Source: Dama dama
Taxonomy: Eukaryota; Chordata; Mammalia; Artiodactyla; Cervidae
DNA length: 64,000 nt
NCBI RefSeq assembly: GCF_033118175.1
Contig: NC_083710.1
Span: 38,657,501-38,721,500, forward strand
Direction: 5' to 3'
This document shows, in pieces, positions 10,586 through 21,903 of the stretch. The position numbers and the translations under genes were made by a program. Numbering within the stretch: position 1 is the first letter of the stretch; every line of letters starts with the position of its first letter. The notes under the pieces were generated by a model. The model ran no database searches. It worked only from the letters and a program-made list of their open reading frames with translations, and had not been told where the DNA came from.

Positions 10586-11707
10586 TGAGAGTTTGTGATA
10601 AATGAAAAAAACTCTTTCTTAAAAAAAATCCATCCAAGTCAAATGCACTTGGATGGAGGCATGAGGAGGTGACAGAGGTTAGCAGCGACACCTAAACTGA
10701 AAGGGAAGCAGGGTCCCTCAGTGGCAGCTGGACACACAATGGCCTGGTGGGCGGGGAGGAGTAGGGGCCAGGACACACCTGGCCTCTCCTTCCCGTCTGT
10801 GGGATCCAAGCTGAGGACCTGCCTACCGTACAGCCCAGAAAATCGATTTTTTATCATCTCTCAAGGCAGGAGACACATCTATGGCCATCGTCCATTTAGA
10901 GAGGCTGTGTGCACGTTGTACAAGAATCCATCCATTAAGACAGATAAGAAAACAAGGAGAGTTGAAGGTAGGGAAGGAGTAAACAAGACTTCAGTCGTTA
11001 ACACCCTAACACAACAGGCTTTGCATTTGCTAGTTTGTGTGTAGAATGCAAAATTATTAAAGCCTGGTAACACGATGGTGTTTTGTCTTTTGTTTCTTTT
11101 TTTTTTTTAAGTGAACTTTTTATCTAGAGGGAAGTCCCTAATGAGGAGTCGGTAAGTCTGGACTAGTGCAAGAGCAGTATAGAAACATCCAATCTCTGGG
11201 CTCATATTACTTCCTTTGTAAAATTAGAGGGTTAATTTAACATTTTCCAAGGCTTCTTCCAAATCTAAAATTATATACTGCCTCTAACAACTCAACAAGA
11301 ATTTTCAATTTCCATCTTTTACTTTTCTTAACTCTAGTTTTGTATATCCAATATTCTGCCTCATTTTTATGGCGTGTACACGAGTGAGCCATGACCCTAC
11401 CGAAAATGACTCAGTTGGGGGAGGGTCCGCTCTGAAAAGACAGTAAATCAGTAATGTGGTTCCTCAACCTTCTCCCAGGTTGAGGGGAGCACAGCCTCAA
11501 GGTCAGGGAGGACAATTGGATCAGACTCCCCTAGGCTCCTAGCCCCGGCCCCGCTGCACCCAGTCTGACGACGTGCACTTCTCCGGCGGCTGGGATACAT
11601 GAAGGGTCTCACACCCAGAGCATCCTGCCAGCCGCGTGAAGCCACTTAAATCAGCCATTACTTCCCACACTAGTTCTAAGGAAAAGCTTTTTCTTCTTCT
11701 TAGTATA
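10586..11707. other. Intergenic DNA, no feature seen
   Basis: About 1.1 kb of mixed sequence including a T-run at about 11095-11109. No repeat family or exon is recognised. Confidence 0.5.
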
Positions 11708-11928
11708 CAGGGCTTCCACGGGGCTCAGTGGTAAAGAATCCTCCTGCATGTGAGAGTCACAGGAAAACGCAGGTTCAGTTCCTGGGTGGGGGGGAAGATC
11801 CCCTGTAGGAGGAAATGGCAGCTCACTCCAGTATTCTTGCCTAGAGAATCCCATGGACAGAGGAGCCTGTTGGACTATAGTCCATGGGGTCATAAAAGGT
11901 CAGACATGACTTAGCAACTGAGCACACG
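11708..11928 (+). mobile_element. Bov-tA SINE, sense, near complete
   Basis: GGGCTTCCACGGGGCTCAG head through CACTCCAGTATTCTTGCC to GACATGACTTAGCAACTGAG. The B box has decayed (GGTTCAGTTCCTG). Confidence 0.9.
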
Positions 11929-12754
11929 AACACAGTCAGCATATAAGAAATTTGCAAAACAAAATTTATCGTGAAAAAAAGAGTTTTTAAAATTTTCTGC
12001 TCAATGAGTCATTCAGAAATAAAATTAACTTGCAGAGAATTCAAACATTTCTATCATTACACATAAAGGACAAATGGGTCTTTTTCTCATGTCATTAGTA
12101 CAAATATTAGAAGAATGATAATACCTTTTCCTCTATTCAGATAGCACCTCTTTTCCCAAGGAGTTCGATGTGTTTCTCAAAAGTATTTTCTTTAAATATC
12201 TTGACTACAGGAAATAATCTCAGTTAAAATATGATGTGTTTTATAGGAAACAATAATTATGATGTAGCTTTACAATCTTAAACTATATTGAGGAAAAAAT
12301 TACATACTTTTTGTCATCTCCAGTATCATTTTTTAAAAGCATCACATTTTAAGATAGACTTTACTATTAATTATTACTATTAACAATAATAATGCTAATT
12401 ATGATCATTAGCCCTTGGCAGCTGCTCACACAGAGAAACTAAAGACTCAATGAGCTTCTTTGAGTTTAGCATTTCCATGAAACATACAATTTTGAAATAC
12501 TGAAAATAGATTTAAACACTAGTAATTCTGTATTTATATCCTTAATAGTGACGTAATAGATTTCTTTCCTACTTAGTTTCTTCCAGCTGCATACATAGCA
12601 ATTACCCAAAACTCTGTAATTCACATTAGGCTTATATCCAGAGACCACAATAAATCTTTCTGGAGTTTGGAGTAAAATATATCAATTAACATTGTTAAAC
12701 CTGACATGATTTATTATGCTTCTTCATTAAGTTTATTTTAGAGCCTAGAGACAA
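11929..12754. other. AT-rich intergenic DNA, no feature seen
   Basis: About 820 bp, strongly AT-rich. I recognise no repeat or exon. Confidence 0.5.
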
Positions 12755-12900
12755 ATATATATGTGTGTGTGTATATATATATATACACGTATGTGTGTGT
12801 GTATATATATATATATACACGTATGTGTGTATGTATGTATATGCATATATATGTATATGTGTGTATGTATATGTATGCATGTATCTATATATATATATGC
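12755..12900. repeat. Compound (TG/TA)n microsatellite
   Basis: TATATA and TGTGTG blocks alternate, with the module TATACACGTATGTGTGTG present twice, about 40 bp apart (12780 and 12816). Overlapping tyrosine-rich frames here are repeat translations. Confidence 0.95.
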
Positions 12901-12950
12901 ATCCTCAGTCACTCAGTCATGTACAATTCTTTGCCACCCTATAGACTGTA
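12901..12950 (-). mobile_element. Bov-tA fragment fused to BovB
   Basis: CAGTCACTCAGTCATGTACA and CACCCTATAGACTGT are reversed Bov-tA. It ends where sense BovB begins. Both element types contain TTCTCCA at the switch point, so the junction may be a homology-mediated chimera. Confidence 0.7.
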
Positions 12951-13330
12951 AAATTCTCCAAGTGAGGTTTCAACAGTACGTGAACCAAGAACTTCAGATG
13001 TTCAAGCTAATTTAGAAAAGGCAGAGAAACCAGAAATCAAATTGCCAACATCCATTGGATCATAGAGAAAGCAAGAGAGTTCCAGAAAAACATCTACTTC
13101 TGCTTTATTGACTATGCCAAAGCCTTTGACTGTGGATCACAACCACCTGTGGGAAATTCTTCAAGAGATGGGAATATCAGACCATTTTACCTGCCTCCTG
13201 AGAAATCTGTATGCTGGACAAGAAGCAACAGTTAGAACAGGACATGGAACAACAGACTGATTCCAAATTGGGAAAGGAGTATGTTAAGGCTGTGTATTGT
13301 CACCCTGCTTATTTAACTTATATGCAGAGT
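12951..13330 (+). mobile_element. BovB LINE, reverse-transcriptase region, upstream piece
   Basis: From AAATTCTCCAAGTGAGGTTT the sequence follows the BovB reverse transcriptase on the plus strand (coding for CFIDYAKAFD and LRNLYAGQEATVRTGH). It is broken: an early stop after the FKLI codons, and a 2-base loss at GACTGTGGATCAC (the related copy at 59190 reads GACTGTGTGGATCAC). The element resumes at 13560 after a SINE insertion. Confidence 0.9.
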
Positions 13331-13548
13331 GGCAGTGGTAGTGGTTTAGTCCCTAAGTTGTGTCCGACTCTTTCCACCCCATGGACTGTAGCCCGTCAGG
13401 CTCCTCTATCCATGGGATTCTCCAGGCAAGAATACTGGAGTGGGTTGCCATTTCCTGCTCCAGGGGATCTTCCTGACCCAGAAATCTAACCCGGGTCTCC
13501 TGCATTGCACGCAGATGATTTACTAACTGAGCTATGAGGGAAGTCCCC
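13331..13548 (-). mobile_element. Bov-tA SINE inserted into BovB
   Basis: A complete reversed Bov-tA (GTGTCCGACTCTTTCCACCC to GAGCTATGAGGGAAGTCCC). It is flanked by ATATGCAGAGT (13320-13330) and ATATGAAGAGT (13549-13559), an 11-bp target-site duplication with one mismatch. The uninterrupted BovB at 59380 reads straight through this site. Confidence 0.95.
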
Positions 13549-13559
13549 ATATGAAGAGT

Positions 13560-14412
13560 ACATCATGTGAAATGCTGGGCTGGATGCAGTGCAAAGTGGA
13601 ATTAGGATTTCTGGGAGAAATATTAATAACCTCAGATATGCAGATGACACCACCCTTATAGCAGAAAGTAAAGAGGAATTGAAGAGCCTCTTGATGAAAG
13701 TGAAAGAGGAGAGTGGAAAAGTTGGCTTAAAACTCAACATTCAGAAAACTAAGATCATGGCATCTGGTTCCCTCACTTCATGGCAAATCGATGGGGAAAC
13801 AATGGAAACAGTGACAGATTTTATTTTCTTGGGCTCCAAAATCACTGCAGATGGTGACTGCAGCCATGAAATTAAAAGATGCTTGCTCCTTGGAAGAAAA
13901 GCTATGACCAACCTAGACAGTGTATTAAAAAGCAGAGACATTACTTTACCCACAAAGGTCCGTCTAGTCAAAGCTATGTTTTTTCAAGTAGTCAAGTATG
14001 GATATGAGAGTTGGGCCATAAAGAAAGCTGAGCCCTGAAGAAGTGATGCTTTTGAACTGTGGTGTTGGAGAAGACTCTTGAGAGTCCCTTGGACAGCAAG
14101 GAGATCCAACCAGTCCATCCTAAAGGAAATCAGTCCTGAGTATTCATTGGAAGGATTGATGCTGAAGCTGAAACTCCAATACTTTGGCCACCTGATGGGA
14201 AGAGCTGACTCCTTAGAAAAGACCCTGATGCTGGGAAAGATTGAAGACAAGAGAAGGAGACAACAGTGGATGAGATGGTTGAGATGGCATCACCAACTCA
14301 ATGGACATGAGTTTGAGCAAGCTCTGGGAGTTAGTGATAGATAGGGAAGCCTGGCGTGCTGCAGTCCATGGGGTTGCAGAGAGTCAAACATGACTGAGCA
14401 GCTGAACTGAAC
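13560..14412 (+). mobile_element. BovB LINE, downstream piece to 3' end
   Basis: Continues the BovB reverse transcriptase with the YADD catalytic motif visible (LRYADDTTLIAESKEE, frame from 13589) and the long C-terminal region (KLNIQKTKIMASG). It then runs through the 3' UTR to the terminal repeats CTGAACTGAACTGAACTGG. The frame stops at 14036 (KKAEP then stop). Non-functional remnant. Confidence 0.9.
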
Positions 14413-14602
14413 TGAACTGGACTGTAGCCCACCAGGCTCCACCAGGCTCCTCTGTCCATGGGATTCTCCAGGCAAGAATACTGGAGTGGGTTGCCATTTT
14501 CTACTCCAGGAAATCTTCCCCACCCAGGGTTCAAACCCATGTCTCCTGCTTTTCCTTCATTGGCAGGGAGATTCTTTACCACTGAGCCACGTAGAAATCC
14601 CA
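14413..14602 (-). mobile_element. Bov-tA SINE, partial, antisense
   Basis: ACTGTAGCCCACCAGGCTCC to GAGCCACGTAGAAATCCC. A 10-bp stretch (CACCAGGCTC) is duplicated in tandem near 14430-14450. It abuts the BovB 3' end. Confidence 0.85.
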
Positions 14603-15364
14603 GTATTAAGGATACATGATGATAAGGTTTAGTGTACCAAAAAGTTACTCCAATTTCAAAACTTATACCACTCAAAATGTAAAAAGCAAATATTGCTAAA
14701 ACTCCAGGAACAAAGTAAAACTACCATCGCACAATATATATGCAAAGTGGAAAGATTTCCACATATCCTTCTCAAACAAGACATGTCAAGTAAACAAAAC
14801 TAAAAACAATAGCAACTATAGCTATGGAAGAATTTGAACACAACAAACAAGCATGACTTATTTGATGGATGTAGGATGGATTTGATAATTAAAAAATAAA
14901 TGTTCTCCTCAAGCACAAATGGAACATTTACAAAAAGTAATATAAAACAAGCCTTTACATTTTACAGAAATAACATATAAGTCACATTTGCTAAAGAAGA
15001 CAATGGGTTAACAAAAGAAAAAAAAAGTCCCTCTATTTAGAAATTAAAGACTTCTGAAAATGGGTCAAGGAAGATACCATAGTGGAATTTTTTTAATGTT
15101 TATAAATAAATAATAGAAATACCATATTTGAAAGCCTGCTGGGATATAACAAAGGCAGTAATTCATGAAAATTTAAAGACTTAGATGCTTATTTTAGAAA
15201 AGAATGAAGACTGAAATTTAAGTGTACAGTTCAGTTAGTAAAAAGGGAAAAATAGAAATGAAACAAAGTAGAAAGAAGGGAAAATAAAAGAGCAAAATAA
15301 ATATTAACTTAATAAGAAAACACAGAAGATAACAAAGAAATTGTCCTCTTATCCAATTATCTAA
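14603..15364. other. AT-rich intergenic DNA, no feature seen
   Basis: About 760 bp, A-rich. No recognised repeat or coding signal. Confidence 0.5.
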
Positions 15365-15548
15365 ATCAGTGGCTTTCAAACTTCAATTTGCAAGAGATCA
15401 CATGTAGGGCTTGTTAAAATGTGGACTGTTCAGAATCATCCCCACAGTTTATGAGTCTGTAGGTCCCGGAGGGGCCCAAGACTCTACATTTCTAACAGAC
15501 TCCCAGGTGGTGGTGGTGCTGCTTGTCCATGCTTTAAGAATCATGAAT
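15365..15548 (+). mobile_element. MER5-like hAT DNA transposon
   Basis: Starts ATCAGTGGCTTTCAAACTTC and contains GGTCCCGGAGGGGCCCAAG. It ends near AATCATGAATCTGA. The order matches MER5-type elements; internal sequence is diverged. Confidence 0.7.
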
Positions 15549-15739
15549 CTGAGTTAATGTCTTTAAATCCTAACCAAAATAACTGTAAAAGCACTTTTAA
15601 ATCCAGTTATTGAAGACAGATTGCACATACACATATATCTTCTCTCCCTTCTGAGACTCTGCTAAAAGGTAAATCCAGGTAAAAGGCGAAAGATTTACAC
15701 GATCTGAAGAGAAACTGGGTGAGATGTACGGAAAGAGTA

Positions 15740-15945
15740 ACATGGAAATTTATATTACCATATGTAAAATAGATAGCCAATAGGAATTTGCCGTTTGGCT
15801 CAGGAAACTCAACAGGAGATTATCAACCTCGAAGAGTGGGATGGGGAGGGAGATGGGAGAGAGGTTCAAAAGGAAGAGGATATATGTATACCTATGGCTG
15901 ATTCATGTTGAGGTTTGACAGAAAACAACGAATTTCTGTAAAGCA
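15740..15945 (+). mobile_element. L1 3' end, sense, split by BovB
   Basis: AAATAGATAGCCAATAGGAA, GGGATGGGGAGGGAGATGGG and GGCTGATTCATGTTGAGGTT match the ruminant L1 3' UTR. The tail resumes after the BovB insertion, at about 16678-16708 (CCTTCAATAAAAAAATAAAT). Confidence 0.8.
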
Positions 15946-16677
15946 ATTCAGTTCAGTTCAGTCACTCAATAGTATCTGACTCTTTGCCACCCCATGAACC
16001 GCAGCACGCCAGGCCTCCCTGTCCATCACCAACTGCTGGAGTCTACCCCCAAACCCATGTCCATTGAGTCGGTGATGCCATCCAACCATCTCATCTCTGT
16101 CATCCCCTTCTCCTCCTGCCTCCAATCCCTCCCAGCATCAGGGTCTTTTCCAATGAGTCAGCTCTCCGCATCAGGTGGCCAAAGTACTGGAGTTTCAGCT
16201 TCAGCATCAGTCCTTCCAATGAACACCCAGGACTGATCTCCGTTAGGATGGACTGGTTGGATCTCCTTGCAGTCCAAGGGACTCTCAAGAGTCTTCTACA
16301 ACACCACACTTCAAAAGCATCAATTCTTCAGTGCTCAGCTTTCTTTATAGTCCAACTCTCACATCCATACATGACCACTGGAAAAACCATAGCCTTGACT
16401 AGATGGATCTTTGTTGACAAAGTAATGTCTCTGCTTTTTAATATGCTATCTAGGTTGGTCATAACTTTTCTTCCAAGGAGTAGGTGTCTTTTAATTTCAA
16501 GGCTGCAATCACCATCCGCAGTGATTTTGGAGCCCAAGAAAATGAAGTCAGCCACTGTTTCTGTTTCCCCATCTATTTGCCATGAAGTGATGGGACTGGA
16601 TGCCATGATCTTAGTTTTCTGAATGTTGAGCTTTAAGCCAAATTTTTCACTCTCCTCTTTCACTTTCATCAAGAGCC
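15946..16677 (-). mobile_element. BovB 3' portion, antisense, inside L1 tail
   Basis: Runs from the reversed BovB terminus (TTCAGTTCAGTCACTCAATA) to CTTTCACTTTCATCAAGAG, covering the 3' UTR and C-terminal coding region. It sits between GTAAAGCAATT and the L1 tail. I could not define a clean target-site duplication. Confidence 0.9.
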
Positions 16678-16969
16678 TTCAATAAAAAAATAAATTTAAA
16701 AAAAAGGTAAACCCAGGTAATAATGAGAGTCAATAGATAAGAAAGTAAAACAAAATCTGGAAGAAGGTGCTGGAGGGAGTGGTGGCAAAGCCACATCCTC
16801 CATAAAGATTAGACGGTCCTTTGTGACTCCCAGCAGGACTCCAAGGGGATCGGGATCAAGCTGGGGTGGGTGAGATCAGACGAATTGGAGCTGCAGGGTG
16901 GAGGGCGGTTGTGGGGGAGAGGAGAGAGAAAAGAGAGAAAAGCAGAATTAGTGAGAGATACAAGAAAAT

Positions 16970-17826
16970 ACAGTATTCCCTTAACATTCAAACGAGTTCT
17001 GTTCCAAGAGAACGTTCTCAAGTCCAATTTGTTCGTTAAGTCCAACAAAGTTAGCCCAGGTATCCAACCATAAAATTGGAGCATAAAGAAGGCTGAGTTC
17101 CAAAAAACTGATGCTTTTTAACTGTGGTGTTGGAGAACTCTTGAGAATTTCTTAGACAGCAAGGAGATCAAACCAGTCCATCCCAAAGGAGATCAACCCT
17201 GAATATTCACTGAAAGGACTGCTGCTGAAACTGAAGCTCCAATACTTTGGCCACCTTATAGGAAGAACTGACTCATTTGAAAAGATTCTGACTCTGAAAA
17301 AGATTGAAGGCAGGAGGAGAAGGGGACAACAGAGGATGAGATGGTTGCATGGCATCACCAACTCAATGGACATCAGTTTGAGCAAACTCCAAGGAACCTG
17401 GCGTGCTGCAGTTCATATGGTCACAAAGATCCAGACATGACTTAGCAACTGAACAAGATACCTAACACAATTGACTATATAGTACTGTACTGTAATAGGT
17501 TTATAATACTTTTCACACAAATAATACATTTAAAAAGGAGATAAAGAAAACATTTTTAATCTTATATTACAGTACCCTGAAAAGTACAGTAGTTCTGAAC
17601 AACAGATGGTACACAGGGGCTGGTATTGGGTGAACAGGCAAGAAGAGTCACTGACTGGAGGAGGTGGGAGATGGCAGAGCTGGAGGGCCATCTGCAGTAG
17701 GAGACAGGGGGCAAACTGCAGTGTCACTCACGTGTGATGCTGATGGCAAGGTGTGGCTCCTCGCTGGAACCAAATGGACATCCCCATCTTTGAAAGTTTA
17801 CAACTTAGAGGTTCATATGTAAGGGC
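16970..17826. mobile_element. Tigger-like DNA transposon, interrupted
   Basis: ATTCCCTTAACATTCAAACG followed by GTTCTGTTCCAAGAGAACGT, and GTTCGTTAAGTCCAACAAAG, resemble pogo/Tigger-type non-autonomous elements. The far end (ACTTAGAGGTTCATATGTAA) is roughly the inverted counterpart of the start. The body holds TATATAGTACTGTACTGTAA. Family assignment is tentative. A BovB 3' end splits it at about 17076-17450. Confidence 0.5.
17076..17450 (+). mobile_element. BovB 3' end, sense
   Basis: From GGAGCATAAAGAAGGCTGAG through CAGACATGACTTAGCAACTG to the end. It covers the C-terminal coding end and 3' UTR. Flanks TATCCAAC and TACCTAAC may be an imperfect target-site duplication. Confidence 0.85.
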
Positions 17827-18017
17827 TTTAATGTAACTTGGCTTCAAGTGCCTTACGATGTAGTTCGACGGATACATGTACAAATGAAGATGTTGATTGC
17901 CAAGCTGTCAAGCTAGGTAACAAGTAACACAACGTAAAGAAAGATTCTAGAAAAGAAGTAGAAATTGACCAAGTCCTTTACCGCCCTATGTTACATGGGT
18001 AGCAAGAGTTTTGTTTT

Positions 18018-18120
18018 TTTTTTTTTTTTCTTTTTTGAGTAACAGATTTATTTAGATGTAATTCACAGATCATACAATTCACTCATTTAAAGTACACAAA
18101 TCAGTGGTTCTTTAATGCTT
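18018..18120 (-). mobile_element. Old L1 (L1M-type) 3' end, antisense
   Basis: A T-run followed by TTTAGATGTAATTCACAGAT and CACTCATTTAAAGTACACAA resembles the reversed 3' UTR of old mammalian L1 copies. Short and diverged. Confidence 0.5.
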
Positions 18121-18196
18121 CACTTTCTAAAGTAGTTTGCATCATTGATGGGTATCCCAAGGTAGGTTGCAAAACTTATCAAATTATTAAACAGAT

Positions 18197-18400
18197 GACT
18201 TCCCTGGTGGCTCAAGGGTAAGGTATCTGCCTGCAATTCAGGTTTCGATCCCTGGGTCAGGAAGATCCCCTAGAGAAGGAAATGGCAACCCACTCCAGTA
18301 TTCTTGCCTGGGGAATCACATGGACAGAGGAGCCTGGCAGGCTACAGTCTACAGGGTCGTGAAAGACATGACTAAGAAAGCAAATAAGAACAACAACATG
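18197..18400 (+). mobile_element. Bov-tA SINE, sense
   Basis: GACTTCCCTGGTGGCTCAAG head, TTTCGATCCCTGGGTCAGG B box, and CACTCCAGTATTCTTGCC to GAAAGACATGACTAAG, ending in an AACAACAAC tail. Confidence 0.9.
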
Positions 18401-18965
18401 TGATAAAAACTATAATCCTGGAGAAATTATTAAGGAGAATTGCTAATCTTAAATATCTGAGGCAAGCAGGAAAAGTAGGTAATAGAAATATTTTATGAGC
18501 AGAAGGTCTTCAAATAATGTAAATATTAAATATATTCAAAGCAATATATTTTTATTCCAAAGACCGTGGAAATTCAGGAACAATTAAAGTACACCGTACA
18601 CCTTAGTTCTTTGACATTAGGATAGATTCAAAATGAATTTGTGAACTTATATCTAGAGGGGAAAATGGAAAAGATTAAATTTAAAACTTTAATGTTAAAT
18701 ACTTAGTTGTACCTTGGGTCTTCACATTTATTTAAATCTTGACCTAAGTCATATATCACTCTTATGTGTAATATCATAGAACAGAGCAAGAATATTGAAA
18801 ATGATTGAGCCGGTACACATTACCTTACATTTTACATAAGGAAAAGAAGATCCAAATGTATTCAGTAAGTCCATTAATTGTTATTCTCTTAACAGTAAAA
18901 AACCAAGATTTTAGTTTAAAGAAAAATCTTATCAGCAGTTAGTTTTTTATGTGGTGGTATAGAAT
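18401..18965. other. AT-rich intergenic DNA, no feature seen
   Basis: About 560 bp with no recognised repeat or exon. Confidence 0.5.
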
Positions 18966-20116
18966 TTAGTTCAATCACTCAGTCATGTCCGATTCTTTGC
19001 AACCCCATGGACTGCAGCATGCCAGGCTTCCCAGTCCATCACTCCCAGAGCTTGCTCAAACTCAGGTCCATCGAGTTAATGATACTATCCAACAATCTCT
19101 CTGTCGTCCCCTTCTTCTCCTGCCTTCAATCTTGCCCAACATCAGGGTCTTCTCAAATGAGTCAGTTCTTCCCATCAGGTGGCCAAAGTATTGGAGTTCC
19201 AGCTTCAGCATCAGTCCATCCAATGAATATTCAGGACTGATTTCCTTTAGTATTGACTGCTTTGATCTCCTTGCAGTCCAAGCGACTCTCAAGAGTCTTC
19301 TCCAACACCAAAGTTCAAAAGCATCAATTCTTTGGCACTCAGCTTTTTTTATAGTCCAACTCTCACATCCATACATGACTACTGGAAAAACCATAGCTTT
19401 GACTAGATGGACCTTTGTTGGGAAAGTAATGTCTCTGCTTTTCAACACGCTCTCTAGGTTGGTCATAGCTTTTCTTCCAAGGAGCAAGCGTCTTTTAATT
19501 TCATGGCTGCAGTCACCATCTGCAGTGATTTTGGAGCCCTTTTTTGAGACTATTTTTTTATAAAGCCTCTCACTGTTTCCATTGTTTCTGCATCTATTTG
19601 CCATGAAGTGATGGGACCAGATGCCATGATCTTAGTTTCCTGAATGTTGAGTTTTAAGCCAACTTTTTCACTCTCCTCTTTCACTTTCATCAAGAGGCTC
19701 TTTAGTTCTTCTTCACTTTCTGCCATAAGGGTGGTGTCATTCACATATCTGAGGTTATTGATATTCCTCCCAGCAACCTTGATTCCAGCTTATGCTTCAT
19801 CCAGCCCAGCGTTTCTCATGATGTACTCTGAATATAAGTTAAATAAGCAGGGTGACAATATACAGCCTTGACATACTCCTTTTCCTATTTGGAACCAGTC
19901 TGTTGTTCCGTGTCCAGTTCTAGCTGTTGCTTCCTGACCTGCATACAGGTTTCTCAAGAGGCAGGTCAGGTGGTCTGGTATTCCCATCTCTTAGAGAATT
20001 TTCCACACTTTATTGTGATCCACACAGTTAAAGGCTTTGGCGTAGTCAATAAAGCAGAAGTAGATGTTTTTCTGGAACTCTCTTACTTTTTTGATGACCC
20101 AGCAGATGTTGGCACT
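18966..20116 (-). mobile_element. BovB LINE, 1.15 kb, antisense
   Basis: Covers the 3' UTR and most of the reverse transcriptase in reverse. The minus-strand frame at 19062-19604 carries the C-terminal region (FELWCWRRLLRVAWTARRSK). The catalytic YADD region has decayed to NDTTL (frame at 19550-19744). A local replacement near 19540-19565 changes sequence relative to the copies at 13820 and 41310. It is truncated at about 20116 inside the reverse-transcriptase domain. Confidence 0.9.
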
Positions 20117-20487
20117 AAGCATGGATAATACAATATTCCTGCAGTAAAGGACTCGGTATCCACTTTGTCTGTAAAATCTGTTCCTTAGTTGATAACCTCC
20201 ATCCTTGAGCTCTGACTGCTCTTCATGACTCCAAACATGCGTGTTTCTTTTCCCCTGGACTTCCCTACATCACTGTTTCAAGAATACCAGAAGCCCACGT
20301 GGACTATCCACGGCCAGCTCACTGTTCCTGCATGAGGGTCCTGCAGGGCATCAGGCATCTCCACGGTGCTGCCAGGACACCCTCCTGCTCATCAATGGCC
20401 AAGTTCTCCTGGGTCTATGTCTGCTTTGTCTTTGCTTCCCCTGTTCTCACGTCCTCCTCCCCTTCCTAGGTCAGATCTTCATACCTG
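20117..20487. other. Intergenic DNA, no feature seen
   Basis: About 370 bp between BovB and a SINE. No recognised feature, apart from the left target-site duplication at its end. Confidence 0.45.
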
Positions 20488-20611
20488 TTACGTTGTGCTC
20501 AGTTGCTCAGTCACGGCTGACTCTTTGTAACCCCATGGACTGTAGCCCACCAGGCTCCTCTGTCCATGGGATTCTCCAGGCAAGAATACTGGAGTGGGCT
20601 GCCATTTCCTC
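20488..20611 (-). mobile_element. Bov-tA SINE fragment with target-site duplication
   Basis: Reversed Bov-tA from GCTCAGTTGCTCAGTCACGG to GTGGGCTGCCATTTCCT. It is flanked by CTTCATACCTG at 20477-20487 and 20612-20622. It is truncated at the 5' end of the element. Confidence 0.9.
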
Positions 20612-20689
20612 CTTCATACCTGACTCAGAGCCACTTCAGCAGCTTCCCAGCTGACCTTCTGGTCCTCCAGTGAGACACTTTGCTGTCTC

Positions 20690-21195
20690 TTCATGCAACA
20701 TGCGATGAAATCCTAACACTTCCATCTGGAATTCAAAGAAAACTCTTCTCTTCTGAATCATTCGGGCTTCTTCCAGCCCTATTTCCATGCCTTGTCCGTC
20801 TAACTCTTTGGTTGCCGCCTTCCCAGGACCTGCCCTGCTCTGTCCAGATCAGCACCTTTGCCCCTGTGTTCGGAGGGCCACGTCCTTCGAGGAACTGATT
20901 CTGGTTGATACCTTCTCCTTCTTGAATTCCTGGTGCAAACCCCTGACCTCTTCCAAGGTACCCCTGGTTATCATCAACCCTCATTCCCCAAACATCTGAA
21001 CCTGGATTGCAGCATTTGTCCTATCTTACTTTATACCACAGTTATTTATTTCATATCTGAGTCTTTCTCCCTTCAAACTGGAAACTTCCTGAAAGCAGAG
21101 ACTATGTCACATTTATTTCTGCATCGACCACAAATTCTAGCAAAATAGTTTATAGTGGGTGCTTTTTAAGTATTTGTGATAAGAATGGACAAAAG
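20690..21195 (+). mobile_element. L2-like ancient LINE 3' end
   Basis: GATGAAATCCTAACACTTCC, CTTCTTCCAGCCCTATTTCC and the terminal CAAACTGGAAACTTCCTGAA with GCAGAGACTATGTCACATTT follow the order of the L2 3' region. Diverged; hence moderate confidence. Confidence 0.55.
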
Positions 21196-21903
21196 TCTCA
21201 TGAAATTCAGAGTAGACTAACCTATAAGATGAATCAGCTTTTTAGGAAATGTTAAGAAAAGATGTCTTGTTTTTCTTTTTATATTTTTAAGCCTATATAT
21301 TGATTAACAAGATGTTGTACATTGCTACTGTGTGCTGTGGAAATTAATAAGACAGGAGAAAAGAGAAAACTGGTGGAGAAAATCAGTTCCACCAAAACTT
21401 GATTGATGACAAACGTAAAAAATATTTACAAACCCTCTCTATTAGCTTCTCCAGAATGCTGGATTTGGGTTGTTTCCCTTGTAAAAGAAAAAATTTCATA
21501 AATACTTAGAACCTAGTGGGAAATATGCAAGAGTCCCTCAGAAGTTCTGCAGTCACATAATATATTTCTTCTTTGTTTTTGGACTCAAAGAAAAGGGATG
21601 ACAGAGAGACTGAAAGGAAAAGGAAGGAGGGGAGGAGAGCGACGGGCTGGGGAAGAGTGGTGGGAGAGAATGAAAGGACCAGAAGTGATTTACAACCCGG
21701 CTGGTGTCCAGTGCGCTCAGCGCTCTGCCCTCTGGTCCCCGGCTGGCTTTGATCTTCCTAGCAGCTCATCCCATCTGCTCTCTGGAGAAGCTGGAGGGAC
21801 CAAGGGTCAGAGCAATGTTAGTACGTCCCTGGTCGAACCTCAGCTCTCCCCGGAGTCCTGCTTCCTTGATGCTTTTACTGGGGCTAAAATCAACAACCTG
21901 CAC
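21196..21903. other. Intergenic DNA, no feature seen
   Basis: AT-rich to 21590, then purine-rich (21600-21690). No known exon; the overlapping frames are not recognisable proteins. Confidence 0.5.

Noticed and set aside
18985..19563. 192-codon plus-strand frame
   Set aside because: Reverse strand of BovB; the real coding strand is minus and already decayed.
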